Shown one piece after another: positions 16,585 to 25,382 of a stretch of DNA of 64,000 nt. Under the pieces are notes generated by a model. The model made no database searches. It was not told the DNA's origin and saw only the letters and a program-made list of their open reading frames with translations. Source of the stretch: Geodermatophilus pulveris (GTDB lineage: Bacteria; Actinomycetota; Actinomycetes; Mycobacteriales; Geodermatophilaceae); contig NZ_FZOO01000007.1 in NCBI RefSeq assembly GCF_900188375.1, positions 186,001-250,000 of the forward strand, given 5' to 3'. The position numbers and the translations under genes were made by a program. Position 1 is the first letter of the stretch; each line of letters begins with the position of its first letter.

Positions 16585-16590
16585 TAGCCT
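16585..16590 (+). promoter_or_regulatory. Leaderless -10 box of the DUF202 pair
   Basis: TAGCCT lies 6 nt before GTG 16597. This spacing decides between that start and the GTG at 16591, which would directly abut the hexamer. Confidence 0.5.
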
Positions 16591-16596
16591 GTGCCG

Positions 16597-16956
16597 GTGC
16601 CGCCCGCCGACCAGCCGCCCGGCCACCCCGACTACCGCTTCACGCTGGCCAACGAGCGGACCCTGCTGGCCTGGCTGCGGACCGGGCTGGCCCTGGTCGC
16701 CGGCGGCGTCGCGGTGGCGGAGTTCGCCCCCGACCTGGGGGCCCGCTGGGGCAGCACGGCGGTGTCCGCGGCGCTGGTGCTCACCGGGCTGGTCTCGGCC
16801 GTGGGCGGGTACCTGCGGTGGCGCGACAACGAGCGGGCGATCGCCGCCGACCGCCCGCTGCCGCCGAGCCGGGTCGTGCCGGCGGTGGTCGCCGCGGTCG
16901 TCGGCGTGCTGCTGGTCGTGGCCGTGCTGGTCGCGGTGGAGGTGCTGCGCCGGTGA
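16597..16956 (+). CDS. DUF202 (YidH-type) membrane protein
   Basis: A 119-residue protein with the DUF202 signature YRFTLANERTLLAWLRTGLA (about residues 12-31) and three membrane helices. The family sits in the cytoplasmic membrane; its function is unknown. The start is placed at GTG 16597, behind the -10 box TAGCCT. It overlaps the next, divergent-sequence DUF202 gene by 4 nt, a typical pair. Confidence 0.85.
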   Translation: MPPADQPPGHPDYRFTLANERTLLAWLRTGLALVAGGVAVAEFAPDLGARWGSTAVSAALVLTGLVSAVGGYLRWRDNERAIAADRPLPPSRVVPAVVAAVVGVLLVVAVLVAVEVLRR

Positions 16957-17279
16957 GCGGGCCGGCGTGGCGGGAGACCCAGCCGGAGCGCACCGACCTG
17001 TCCTGGCAGCGCACCGGGCTGGGCGTGCTGGCGGTGGCCGGCCTGATGTCGCGCGCCGCGGTGCACGGCGGGGCGCCGGTGCGCCTGGCGGCGGCCGGGG
17101 CGGCCGCCCTGCTCGGGCTGCTCGTGCTGGGCGGGCTGGCGCCGCTGCGCGCGCGGGCGGTGCAGCGGGCGGTCGAGCGCGGGGCCGCGGTGGCGGCGCC
17201 CCGGGTGGTGCTGCTGCTCACCGCCGTCGTCGTCGCCGTGGCCGGTGCGGCCCTCGTCTCGGTGCTCAGCCCGCCCTGA
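16953..17279 (+). CDS. Second DUF202 membrane protein
   Basis: A 108-residue protein with the conserved segment QPERTDLSWQRTGLGVLAVA and three hydrophobic helices. The GTG start overlaps the TGA of the first DUF202 gene, indicating coupling; the two probably form a complex. Its 3' end overlaps the convergent nucleotidyltransferase gene by 14 bp. Confidence 0.85.
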   Translation: MSGPAWRETQPERTDLSWQRTGLGVLAVAGLMSRAAVHGGAPVRLAAAGAAALLGLLVLGGLAPLRARAVQRAVERGAAVAAPRVVLLLTAVVVAVAGAALVSVLSPP

Positions 17280-17835
17280 CCGGCCCCGGCACGATGCCGA
17301 GCCGGTCGAGCAGCACGAGGAACACGACGGCGAAGTCGTTGCCCGCCACCGCGTCGCGCACCGTCGCCCAGTCGACCTGCTCGCGCAGCGCGCGGGCCAC
17401 CGGCAGCACCCGCGCGTAGTCGCAGTAGTGCTCGTCGAGGGCCATGAGCTTGGTGACGACGATGTCGGTCGCCTGCAGCACCGGCATGTGCACCGAGAGC
17501 ACCGGCAGCTCCTCGGCCCGGTCGATGAGGTCGGCCTCCACCGGGACGCCGCAGGTGCGCCACAGGACGTCGACGACCGAGGCTCCCTGCACGACCTTGG
17601 TCAGCCAGTCCTCGGGCGGGTCCAGGACCTGCAGCCCCGCCTCGGCCAGCACCTTGGCCGCCCGCTCGGCCTCCGCGGCCGGGACGAGGAAGTCCGCGTC
17701 GTGGTCGGGCTCCGGCGCACCGCGGACGTAGGCCGCGTAGCCGCCGCACAGGGCGAAGGGCACGTCACCCTGTTTGAGCGCGACGGCGACGCGCTTGAGC
17801 AGGTCTCGGATCTCGTCGCGGTCGTCGGGCTGCAC
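17266..17835 (-). CDS. Nucleotidyltransferase-fold protein (AbiEii/DUF6036-like)
   Basis: A 189-residue protein with the minimal nucleotidyltransferase motif: FALCGGYAAYVRG (about residues 27-39) followed by DHDADFLV, whose DxD would bind metal and nucleotide. The rest is helical. Related proteins include AbiEii toxins and tRNA/antibiotic nucleotidyltransferases. No AbiEi-type antitoxin is adjacent, so a stand-alone housekeeping or degraded role is equally possible. The GTG start lies 7 nt after TAGCAG. Confidence 0.7.
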   Translation of the reverse strand: MQPDDRDEIRDLLKRVAVALKQGDVPFALCGGYAAYVRGAPEPDHDADFLVPAAEAERAAKVLAEAGLQVLDPPEDWLTKVVQGASVVDVLWRTCGVPVEADLIDRAEELPVLSVHMPVLQATDIVVTKLMALDEHYCDYARVLPVARALREQVDWATVRDAVAGNDFAVVFLVLLDRLGIVPGPVRAG

Positions 17836-17911
17836 GCGGTCCCTGCTACCCGGGGGGCGCCGGCCGGAACGCGGCGGTGTGGACGGCGGTGCGCGGGGCA
17901 CAGCAGGCTGC

Positions 17912-18682
17912 GTGCGGATCGCGACCTTCAACATCCTCCACGGGCGCTCGCCGGTCGACGGCCGGGTGGACGTCGAGCGCCTGGCCGCCGCGGTGAAGAC
18001 GCTCGACGCCGACGTCCTCGGCCTGCAGGAGGTCGACCGCGACCAGCCCCGGTCGATGAACGCCGACCTCACCGCGGTCGCCGCGCAGGCGATGGGCGCC
18101 GTGGACTCGCAGTTCGTCGCGGCGCTCGCGGGCACCCCCGGCGGCACCTGGATGGCGGCGACCGGCGACGAGCAGCCGGGCTCGGCCAGCTACGGCATCG
18201 CGCTGCTGTCCCGGTACCCGGTGGTGTCCTGGCGGGTGGTGCGGCTGCCGGCGCTGCGCAGCCGGGTGCCGGTGTGGTTCCGCGGCGCCCGGCGTCCGAA
18301 GCTGGTCGGTGACGAGCCGCGGGTGGCCCTCGCCGCCGTCCTGGACGGTCCGGCGGGGCAGTTCACCGTCTGCAACACCCACCTGTCCTTCCTGCCCGGG
18401 TGGAACGCGCTGCAGCTGTCCCGGCTGGTCCGCTCGCTGGCCGGCACCCGCGAGCCGCTGGTGCTCATGGGCGACCTGAACACCGGCACCCGGCAGGCGG
18501 TGCGGGTCAGCGGTCTGCGGTCCCTGGCGCCGGAGGCGACACCGACCTTCCCGGTGGACGCACCGACCCGGCAGCTGGACCACGTGCTGGCCCGCGGGCC
18601 GGTCACCGCGAGCGGGCCGGCCGAGGCGGTCCGGCTGCCGCTGTCGGACCACCGCGCCCTCGTCGTCCCCGTCGCGGTCTGA
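17912..18682 (+). CDS. Endonuclease/exonuclease/phosphatase-family protein
   Basis: A 256-residue EEP-fold metal-dependent hydrolase. The motifs are ATFNILHG (5-12), GLQEVDRDQPRS with the metal-binding Glu, TVCNTHLSF, LMGDLNTG with the Asp-Asn pair, and the final SDHRALVV His. Substrates in the family range from DNA to sphingomyelin and phosphoinositides; the absence of a signal peptide suggests cytosolic action. It diverges from the nucleotidyltransferase gene. It is the last ordinary gene before the accessory island. Confidence 0.88.
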   Translation: MRIATFNILHGRSPVDGRVDVERLAAAVKTLDADVLGLQEVDRDQPRSMNADLTAVAAQAMGAVDSQFVAALAGTPGGTWMAATGDEQPGSASYGIALLSRYPVVSWRVVRLPALRSRVPVWFRGARRPKLVGDEPRVALAAVLDGPAGQFTVCNTHLSFLPGWNALQLSRLVRSLAGTREPLVLMGDLNTGTRQAVRVSGLRSLAPEATPTFPVDAPTRQLDHVLARGPVTASGPAEAVRLPLSDHRALVVPVAV

Positions 18683-18784
18683 CCGCCGGCGACTCCTGCA
18701 CCGCGCGCGGCTTCGCCCCGATGCGGGCGCATGGCCGGCACCGGTGCGGCCCGCGCCCGCTCGCTCGCCGCCGCGACTGTCAGG

Positions 18785-19600
18785 TCAGGAACGCACGCCG
18801 TGCGCAGGCGGCCAGAGCAGCTGCCGCGCGACCGCGACCGCACGGTCGGCTCCCGCGCGTAGCTGCTCCAGGCCCACGGAGGCCTGGACGTGGTCGACGA
18901 GGTGCCGGCGGCCGCGCGAGCGGCAGGAGCCGCTCGGTCTCCGGGCGTGCGGCAGGAGCCGGCCCCCCGCGAGCAGCAGGTGCCGGCGGGCGGTCAAGTC
19001 GCCCTCGTCCCCCGGATGGCGGGCCACGAGGTCCAGGCTGGCCGCCGCCTCGAGCACGTAGCTGCCGAGCGTCGCCGCGCCCCGGAACAGCTCGGAGGAG
19101 CACGGCGGCTCCGCGAGGTGCGGGTGGCTGCCCTCGATGAGCGTCGCGGCCTCGGCCGCGAACGACGGGTGGACGAGCCGGCTCGCGGCAGCGGCGGCGT
19201 CCGGCCAGCCGCCGACCAGCCAGGCCGCCGCGACGCAGGCCTCGACCAGGTCGGCCTGCCGGTGGGCGCTCGGCGTCCAGTCCAGCAGCTCGAGCACGCC
19301 CGAGCCGCGCACGGCCGCGCAGAGGTCGTCGTCGGAGACGAGGTCGGCATGGGTGCGGCCGCTGCAGCACCCCGCCCCGCGGGCCGACGCGAGCAGCCGG
19401 TGGTGGGCGGTCACGTGGTCGAGCAGGGAGTCCCCGAGCCACTCCAGCCGCTGGAAGTGCCGGCCCCGCGGGTCCAGCAGGGCGGCCGTGTCGACCAGGT
19501 CGAGGCGGGCCCGCCCGCCGAGTGCGCGGGTCAGCGCCCACGCCTCGTCGTGCGTCGCCGGGCCACGGCGGACCGCGGGCACTGTCGCGCTGCTGCTCAC
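18785..19600 (-). CDS. Two-domain RNase III-like protein, second domain degenerate
   Basis: A 271-residue protein without a dsRNA-binding domain. Domain 1 (about 20-145) has the RNase III signature RLEWLGDSLLDHV (51-63) and QADLVEACVAAAWLVGGW (115-132); the four metal-binding positions are kept as Glu53, Asp57, Asp117 and Glu120, while the Glu usually three residues before Glu53 is Gln50. Domain 2 (about 170-262) repeats the fold pattern: TLGSYVLEAAASLDLVARHP, EGDLTARR, then LVDHVQASVG; here the metal ligands would be Ala176, Ser180, Asp236 and Gln239, so it should be inactive. The start GTG 19600 has GAGGAA 6 nt upstream; GTG 19654 is an alternative. It diverges from the 1,023-residue membrane protein. 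Confidence 0.68.
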   Translation of the reverse strand: MSSSATVPAVRRGPATHDEAWALTRALGGRARLDLVDTAALLDPRGRHFQRLEWLGDSLLDHVTAHHRLLASARGAGCCSGRTHADLVSDDDLCAAVRGSGVLELLDWTPSAHRQADLVEACVAAAWLVGGWPDAAAAASRLVHPSFAAEAATLIEGSHPHLAEPPCSSELFRGAATLGSYVLEAAASLDLVARHPGDEGDLTARRHLLLAGGRLLPHARRPSGSCRSRGRRHLVDHVQASVGLEQLRAGADRAVAVARQLLWPPAHGVRS

Positions 19601-19722
19601 CTCCGGTTCCTCGACCGGCCGGGCCGACAGCTTGAGGGTCGCGGGCCGGACCACCCCGCGAGGAGGCCGTCAAGGACGGCGGCCGGACTGCCGATCGTCC
19701 CGGGGACGAGAGGAAGGGTCCC

Positions 19723-22700
19723 ATGACGACGCTGCTGCACCCCCGCACGCCCGCAGACGACGACATCGTCGCCGGTCCTCCGGCCGAGGACGGGCCGGAC
19801 CTGCGGTTCGACGCCGAGGAGCTGCACGAGACCGACGAGGCGGACGACGACGTCGAGGGTGACTCCCTCGCCGACGAGATCCACGTCGAGGACCCCGCCG
19901 TCGAGGCACGGCTCTTCACCGCCCGCGAGGTGCGGCGCGCGGCATGGCACGTCTCCCCGCTGACCCTGACGCTGATCCTGCTCACCGTGGGCGTGGCCCT
20001 GCTGGCCGCCACCGGGCTGCCGTTCCTGCCGATGGGGGCCGAGGCCGAGTACCACAGCGCCGCGGCCGGCGGTCTCATGGCGCTGGCCGGCATCGTCCCC
20101 GCGGTGCTGGCCGCCGTGTCGGCCGGGCGCCCGGTCACCCGGCTCGACGGTGGCAGCCTCATGCGCCGGGGCCTGGCGGGCTGGGTGGTCGGCATCTACT
20201 GCGTGGCGTGGGGCGCCGCCTTCACGCTGCCGCTGCTCACACTGGTCCACGCCTGGCCATGGCTGGAGCAGCCCGCCGGGATCGGAGCCGGACTCGGCCT
20301 CCTGGTCGTGACGACCCTGGGTACGCCCATCGTCTTCCTCGTGCTGGCCGCCCGCCTGCACCCGCGGACCAGCACGCTGTTGGCGGTCAGTCGGGCGGTG
20401 CGGCGCAACGGCCAGCCGTCGGCGGCTGACATCCGCGACCGCTGCGCGCTGGTGAAGGACCTGCGCGACCTGGCCATCAGCGAGCACGAGGCCGGCGACC
20501 GGCGAGCGGTCCGGCACCGGATGGCGGGCCTGGCGACCATCGCGGCGAGTACCCCGGTCCGCGAGGTCGCCCACCTCGCCTTCGACGAGCTGGGGCTGGT
20601 CTGCCAGGGCGTGTGCCTGGACCGTGACCTGGCCCGGGAGGGCGTGGCGCTGGTCCGGCTCGCCGCAGAACAGCTGGCCGCCTCGGACCCGGAGCTGCTC
20701 GACCGCGCGATCAGCGAGACCGCGGCGATCTGGACGGCGGTGGCGAAGCGGGACGCCTCGCCCAAGGTCGCCGAAGACGCCGTCGTCGCAGCGACGGAGA
20801 TCGCCCTCCTGCGGGGACCGGCTCCGCAGCAGGCCCTCGGTGCACTCGTCACGGTGCTCGCGCGGGCCGACGACGGCTCCCGTGCATGGGCGGTGGACCA
20901 CATCAGGCTCGTGGACGAGCGCGTCGACTTCCCGGCGCTGCCCCACGACGACCCGGTCGCCGCCACGTGGGTGGAGACCCGGCGGCGGCTCGGGCCCGAC
21001 GGCTTCCTCCCGCTCGTCCACCGCCTGAGCGCGCTGCTCCTGCACGGCGGCGACCGCGAGACGACGGCGCTGGTCGCCCGTGCCGCGGCGCACCTGCTCC
21101 TGACGCACAACACCGACCCGTCCCTGACGTCGAAGTCGCTGCGCGACGACGTCCAGTCGCTGGTGCGGGACGGCCACGCGCCGGCCCTCCGGCGGATCGC
21201 CGCCGCGGCGCTCAAGGCGGACCACCCGGCGCCGGATGCCGCTCGGGGCGTCCTCTTCGCCGAGCTGCTGCGCCACTGGGCGTTGTTGAGCAAGAGCCAG
21301 TTGGAGGCGGTGGTCAGGTTCCTCGTCGGCCTGCCCGACGACCGGTTGCTGGACCGCGTCGCACCGGCCCTCCTGCCCCGGCTGAACGGGCTCGTGCCGC
21401 CCACGCTGCTCAGGACGTGGGGCCCCGACCGCACCGTCCTGACGGTGCACCAGCAGTTCGTCGTCCTGCGGCTGGTGGCCCGGGTGCGCTCCGCCGCCGC
21501 CCACCGCGACCCCTCGATGGCCGACGCGCACCCCCTGCTGAACACGGTGTTCAGCCGACTGGTCGACGCCGGTCTCGTCGACGCGCTCACCGAGGAGCAC
21601 CAGACCGCGCTCCGCAAGCTGACCGCGGCACTGGTCCACCAGGTCGGCGAGGTCGATCCCGAGGCTGCCGCCGCCCTCGCAGCGCCCGCCATCCCGCTCC
21701 TCGTGGCGGGCGAGGGCGACTTCGGCGCGGCCTGGCTGCTCTGGTGGCAGCGCGAGGCCAAGGGACTCGTCCCGGAACGCACCACGTCGGTCTGGGTGGC
21801 GAGCGCCGTCGCGACCCTCGTCGCGCTCCGCGCCCGGCTGGCAGTCCTCGACGCCGCGGCTCCTCTCAACCTGCCCGCTGAGGACCCGCACGCCGGCCGC
21901 GGCTGGACCTACGGCGCGGTGGCGGAGGCGGCCTCCGACGCCCTCGTCCAACTGCAGGCCGACCTCCCGCCGGGCACCTGCGGTGTGGTGCTGTCCGCCG
22001 TGCGCCGCTGGGTGATCCACCGGGAGGGCGGGGGCGCGCCGTCGGAGGACGTCGGCGAGTCGCAGACCCGGGTCACCGAGGCCCTGCGGGCGCTGCCCGA
22101 CGTGCCGGACGACGACCCGCGCGCCGCCGGCATCCACCGCCACCGTGCCGCCCTCGAGCTCTGGCAGCGATGGGTGATCGGCCGTCGAGCGGGCGACCGC
22201 GGGGACTTCCGCGCGGCCGACGAGGCGCTCGCCGTCCACGGGCAGCAGCTGCTGCGGGCCAAGGACGAGATCAGCATCCAGGTGCTGGCCACGGTGGTGC
22301 CCACGTGGTGCGAGGGGGCCACCGGGATGCCCGACCCGGAGGACCCCGCCGTCGTGCACCTGGTTCGGGCACTGACCACGTTCCACCAGGTGCGTGCCGA
22401 GGTGGGCAAGGCACTGCGCCTGGGAGCCGTCGCACCGGCGGTCTGGGAGGCGCTCGTGCCCTTCTTCTCCACCGACGTCCTGACCCTGGCCCAGCTCGTC
22501 CGGCAGGCGTCGGTCGAGGCGCCCGCACTGGTCGCGGTCGTGGTGGGGCCGCTGCTGGACGCACTCGCCGACCCCGCCGTGGTCAGGAAGCGGGACCGAC
22601 AGCTGCCCGAGGCGGCCCGGTGCCTGGCCGACGCGGCCGGGAGCGGTGCCTGGCGCGCGGAGCTGGCGCCGGTGCTGGCCACCCTCGAGCGGCTCGGTCG

Positions 22701-22794
22701 TCGACCGGGAGCGACGAACGCGGCCAGGGCCGCCCTGGCGCAGCTCGGGTCAGGGACGGACGGGACCCGAGGAGGACCCGCGACCGCGGGATGA
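19723..22794 (+). CDS. Large membrane-anchored helical protein of unknown function
   Basis: A 1,023-residue protein I cannot assign to a family. Residues 1-65 are acidic and probably disordered; four membrane helices lie near 79-99, 114-133, 152-174 and 187-211; the remaining ~800 residues are soluble and almost wholly helical with Ala/Leu/Arg repeats reminiscent of HEAT or TPR-like solenoids, without an enzymatic motif I can see. The ATG start has AGGAAGGG about 6 nt upstream. It diverges from the two-domain RNase III gene with about 120 bp between, and the two probably share a control region. Neighbours on both sides are ordinary housekeeping genes. Confidence 0.8.
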   Translation: MTTLLHPRTPADDDIVAGPPAEDGPDLRFDAEELHETDEADDDVEGDSLADEIHVEDPAVEARLFTAREVRRAAWHVSPLTLTLILLTVGVALLAATGLPFLPMGAEAEYHSAAAGGLMALAGIVPAVLAAVSAGRPVTRLDGGSLMRRGLAGWVVGIYCVAWGAAFTLPLLTLVHAWPWLEQPAGIGAGLGLLVVTTLGTPIVFLVLAARLHPRTSTLLAVSRAVRRNGQPSAADIRDRCALVKDLRDLAISEHEAGDRRAVRHRMAGLATIAASTPVREVAHLAFDELGLVCQGVCLDRDLAREGVALVRLAAEQLAASDPELLDRAISETAAIWTAVAKRDASPKVAEDAVVAATEIALLRGPAPQQALGALVTVLARADDGSRAWAVDHIRLVDERVDFPALPHDDPVAATWVETRRRLGPDGFLPLVHRLSALLLHGGDRETTALVARAAAHLLLTHNTDPSLTSKSLRDDVQSLVRDGHAPALRRIAAAALKADHPAPDAARGVLFAELLRHWALLSKSQLEAVVRFLVGLPDDRLLDRVAPALLPRLNGLVPPTLLRTWGPDRTVLTVHQQFVVLRLVARVRSAAAHRDPSMADAHPLLNTVFSRLVDAGLVDALTEEHQTALRKLTAALVHQVGEVDPEAAAALAAPAIPLLVAGEGDFGAAWLLWWQREAKGLVPERTTSVWVASAVATLVALRARLAVLDAAAPLNLPAEDPHAGRGWTYGAVAEAASDALVQLQADLPPGTCGVVLSAVRRWVIHREGGGAPSEDVGESQTRVTEALRALPDVPDDDPRAAGIHRHRAALELWQRWVIGRRAGDRGDFRAADEALAVHGQQLLRAKDEISIQVLATVVPTWCEGATGMPDPEDPAVVHLVRALTTFHQVRAEVGKALRLGAVAPAVWEALVPFFSTDVLTLAQLVRQASVEAPALVAVVVGPLLDALADPAVVRKRDRQLPEAARCLADAAGSGAWRAELAPVLATLERLGRRPGATNAARAALAQLGSGTDGTRGGPATAG

Positions 22795-22807
22795 CGGGGG
22801 CGGCGGA

Positions 22808-24463
22808 TCAGGCGTTCTTCGTCGCGGCGGCCGCCTGCAGGCCCAGCTCCTCGACCGAGACCTGGCGCATCTCGACCTTGCGCACCTTGCCGGTGACGGT
22901 CATGGGGAAGGCGTCGACCACCTTCACGTAGCGGGGCACCTTGTAGTGGGCCAGCTTGCCGGCGCAGAACGCGCGCAGCACCTCCGGGGTGAGCGGCTCG
23001 GCGCCCTCGCGCAGCCGCACCCAGGCCATGAGCTCCTCGCCGTAGCGCTCGTCGGGCACCCCGATGACCTGCGCGTCGACGACGTCGGGGTGGGTGTAGA
23101 GGAACTCCTCGACCTCCCGCGGGTACACGTTCTCCCCGCCGCGGATCACCATGTCCTTGATCCGGCCGACGATGTTGAGGTAGCCCTCGGCGTCCATCAC
23201 CGCGAGGTCGCCGGTGTGCATCCAGCGGGCGGCGTCGATGACCTCGGCGGTCTTCTCCGGTTCCTCCCAGTAGCCGAGCATCACCGAGTAGCCGCGGGTG
23301 CAGAACTCCCCCGGCGTCCCGCGCGGCACGGTGAGCCCCGTGGCGGGATCGACCACCTTGACCTCCAGGTGCGGGTGCACCCGGCCGACGGTGGAGGTGC
23401 GCCGGTCCAGGTCGTCGTCCGCGCCGGTCTGGGTGGACACCGGGCTGGTCTCGGTCATGCCGTAGCAGATGGTCACCTCGGTCATGCCCATCTCGGCCAC
23501 GACCCGCTTCATCACCTCCACCGGGCACGGCGAGCCGGCCATGATGCCGGTGCGCAGGCTGGACAGGTCGTAGGTGGCGAAGTCCGGCAGGCCGAGCTCG
23601 GCGATGAACATCGTCGGGACGCCGTACAGCGAGGTGCACCGCTCCTCCTGCACCGCCCGCAGCGTGGCCGCCGGGTCGAAGCCGGGCGCCGGGATGACCA
23701 TCGTGGCGCCGTGCGAGGTGGCCGCCAGGTTGCCCATGCCCATGCCGAAGCAGTGGTAGTACGGCACCGGGATGCAGATCCGGTCGGCCTCGGTGTAGCC
23801 GCAGCCCTCGCCGACGAAGAACCCGTTGTTGAGCAGGTTGTGGTGGGTGAGCGTGGCGCCCTTCGGGAAGCCCGTCGTCCCCGAGGTGTACTGGATGTTG
23901 ACCGGGTCGTCGGCGGACAGCTGCGTCGCCCGCTCGGCCAGCCGCGCCCGGTCACCGGCCCGGCCGGTGGCCACCAGCGCCTCCCACTCCGGGGAGCCGA
24001 GGAACAGCACCTCGCGCAGGTCCGGGCAGTCGCCGCGGACCTCGGCGACCATCGCCCGGTAGTCGCTGGTCCGGAACTCCGGCGCGCTGACCAGCACCGA
24101 GATGCCGGCCTGGCGCAGCACGTAGGCCAGCTCGTGGGTGCGGTAGGCCGGGTTGATGTTGACCAGGATCGCCCCGAGCTTCGCCGTCCCGTACTGCACG
24201 AAGGCCCACTCGGCGCAGTTGGGCGCCCAGATGCCCACCCGGTCGCCCTTGGCGACCCCGAGGGCGTCCAGGCCGAGAGCGACCGCGTCGACCTCGGCGA
24301 CGAACTGCGGGTAGGTGAAGCGGCGACCCGTGGCGCACTCGACCAGCGCCTCGTGGTCACCCACCCGCGCTGCCGTCCGGTCCAGGTCGGCCCCGATGGT
24401 GTCGCCGAGCAGGGGCACCGTCGACGTGCCGCTGCTGTAGGACGGCAGCGCGGGCGCGTTCAC
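22808..24463 (-). CDS. AMP-binding fatty acyl-CoA synthetase
   Basis: A 551-residue adenylate-forming enzyme that joins a fatty or related carboxylic acid to CoA using ATP. Diagnostic motifs are the P-loop-like [16 protein letters not shown], the [10 protein letters not shown] region, the [19 protein letters not shown] hinge, and the C-terminal catalytic Lys in [10 protein letters not shown]. It is of normal length for FadD-like enzymes of the medium-chain type. The GTG start overlaps the stop of a 73-residue gene by 4 nt, so the two are coupled. It converges on the large unknown gene 13 bp away. Confidence 0.9.
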   Translation of the reverse strand: MNAPALPSYSSGTSTVPLLGDTIGADLDRTAARVGDHEALVECATGRRFTYPQFVAEVDAVALGLDALGVAKGDRVGIWAPNCAEWAFVQYGTAKLGAILVNINPAYRTHELAYVLRQAGISVLVSAPEFRTSDYRAMVAEVRGDCPDLREVLFLGSPEWEALVATGRAGDRARLAERATQLSADDPVNIQYTSGTTGFPKGATLTHHNLLNNGFFVGEGCGYTEADRICIPVPYYHCFGMGMGNLAATSHGATMVIPAPGFDPAATLRAVQEERCTSLYGVPTMFIAELGLPDFATYDLSSLRTGIMAGSPCPVEVMKRVVAEMGMTEVTICYGMTETSPVSTQTGADDDLDRRTSTVGRVHPHLEVKVVDPATGLTVPRGTPGEFCTRGYSVMLGYWEEPEKTAEVIDAARWMHTGDLAVMDAEGYLNIVGRIKDMVIRGGENVYPREVEEFLYTHPDVVDAQVIGVPDERYGEELMAWVRLREGAEPLTPEVLRAFCAGKLAHYKVPRYVKVVDAFPMTVTGKVRKVEMRQVSVEELGLQAAAATKNA

Positions 24464-24681
24464 CGCTGCTCGCTCGCCGGGACGCCGGCCCGGTTGGGCT
24501 TGTCGGTGGGGTGGGCGTAGCGCAGCCGGCTGGGCGGCAGCGGGAAGTCGTGGTCCTCCCCGAAGGGCGACAGGGGCCCGGCCGACTCGGCGAGCAGCTC
24601 GGTGACCGGCGCACCGCCCTCGTCGTTCTGGCCCCAGGTGGGCTCGACCAGGTGCTCGTGCTTGGGCTTCCGCTTGGCCAT
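24460..24681 (-). CDS. Small hydrophilic protein coupled to the acyl-CoA synthetase
   Basis: A 73-residue, Pro/Lys/His-rich protein beginning [20 protein letters not shown]. It has a clear ribosome site (GGAGG, 6 nt before the ATG) and a 4-nt overlap with the acyl-CoA synthetase, so it is very likely expressed. I recognise no family and see no membrane segment; it looks largely disordered. It may be a lineage-specific partner or a translational leader for the synthetase. Confidence 0.65.
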   Translation of the reverse strand: MAKRKPKHEHLVEPTWGQNDEGGAPVTELLAESAGPLSPFGEDHDFPLPPSRLRYAHPTDKPNRAGVPASEQR

Positions 24682-24785
24682 GGTGTCCTCCGTGCTGGTG
24701 TCCGCGGTGCACCCCCCGGTGCCCGCGCCTGCCCTGCATCTTCGCCGATCCGGTACCCCGGACGCACGCAGTCGATCCGGGTGCG

Positions 24786-25313
24786 TCAGTGTCGGCGCAC
24801 CGCGCGGGCGCCGTACACGGTCGGGACGCCGTCCGCGGTGAGCACCCACTCGCGGGAGCCGACCGGCGCGGCCCGCACCACCGCGTCGTGCAGCTGCTGC
24901 ACCGCGCGGGTCCGCCACACCGCGGTGCTGGCCAGCCGCAGCCGCACCGGGTCCGCCGTCGGGTCCAGCTCGTCGTACCCCTCCGGCTCGAAGGCGAGCA
25001 CGGCGGGCCCGGCGATCCGCAGCACGCCGGTCTGCCAGGGCACCCGGCGCAGCGCCCGCAGCCAGCGGTGGAACCGCAGCAGCGCGCCGGCCCCGGCGAC
25101 CGCGGCGACCCCGCCGACGAGGACGAGGGAGACCACGAGCAGGCCGGCCAGGGGCAGCGGCCGCCCGGTGTCGCGGGAGATGGCCACCGCGGCACTGGCC
25201 AGCAGCACCCCGAGGACGACGGCGATGACACCGCCGGCCAGCCAGCGCAGCGCAGCGGCCTGGTAGCCGGTGAGCGCGGCACGGGTCCGCGGGTCGTCGG
25301 CGGCCGGGGTCAC
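24786..25313 (-). CDS. Membrane protein of unknown function
   Basis: A 175-residue protein with two hydrophobic helices (about 24-46 and 54-79) and a soluble C-terminal half with beta-type segments such as [16 protein letters not shown] and [16 protein letters not shown]. The start is GTG 25313. It diverges from the helicase-associated gene by about 70 bp. No family was recognised. Confidence 0.65.
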   Translation of the reverse strand: MTPAADDPRTRAALTGYQAAALRWLAGGVIAVVLGVLLASAAVAISRDTGRPLPLAGLLVVSLVLVGGVAAVAGAGALLRFHRWLRALRRVPWQTGVLRIAGPAVLAFEPEGYDELDPTADPVRLRLASTAVWRTRAVQQLHDAVVRAAPVGSREWVLTADGVPTVYGARAVRRH

Positions 25314-25369
25314 GTCCCCATGCTGGCAGGGGCGCCGGCCGCGGCGGGGCGGAGGGCCGGACGGCGTCG

Positions 25370-25375
25370 TAACGT
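25370..25375 (+). promoter_or_regulatory. Leaderless -10 box of the helicase-associated gene
   Basis: TAACGT lies 7 nt before the ATG at 25383 with no ribosome-binding site between them, consistent with a leaderless transcript. Confidence 0.5.
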
Positions 25376-25382
25376 GGACCGG

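Noticed and set aside
19597..22386. A 929-codon frame antisense to the large membrane protein
   Set aside because: Low-complexity product rich in Arg, Gly, Gln and His; the plus-strand gene has a ribosome site, membrane helices and normal codon positions.
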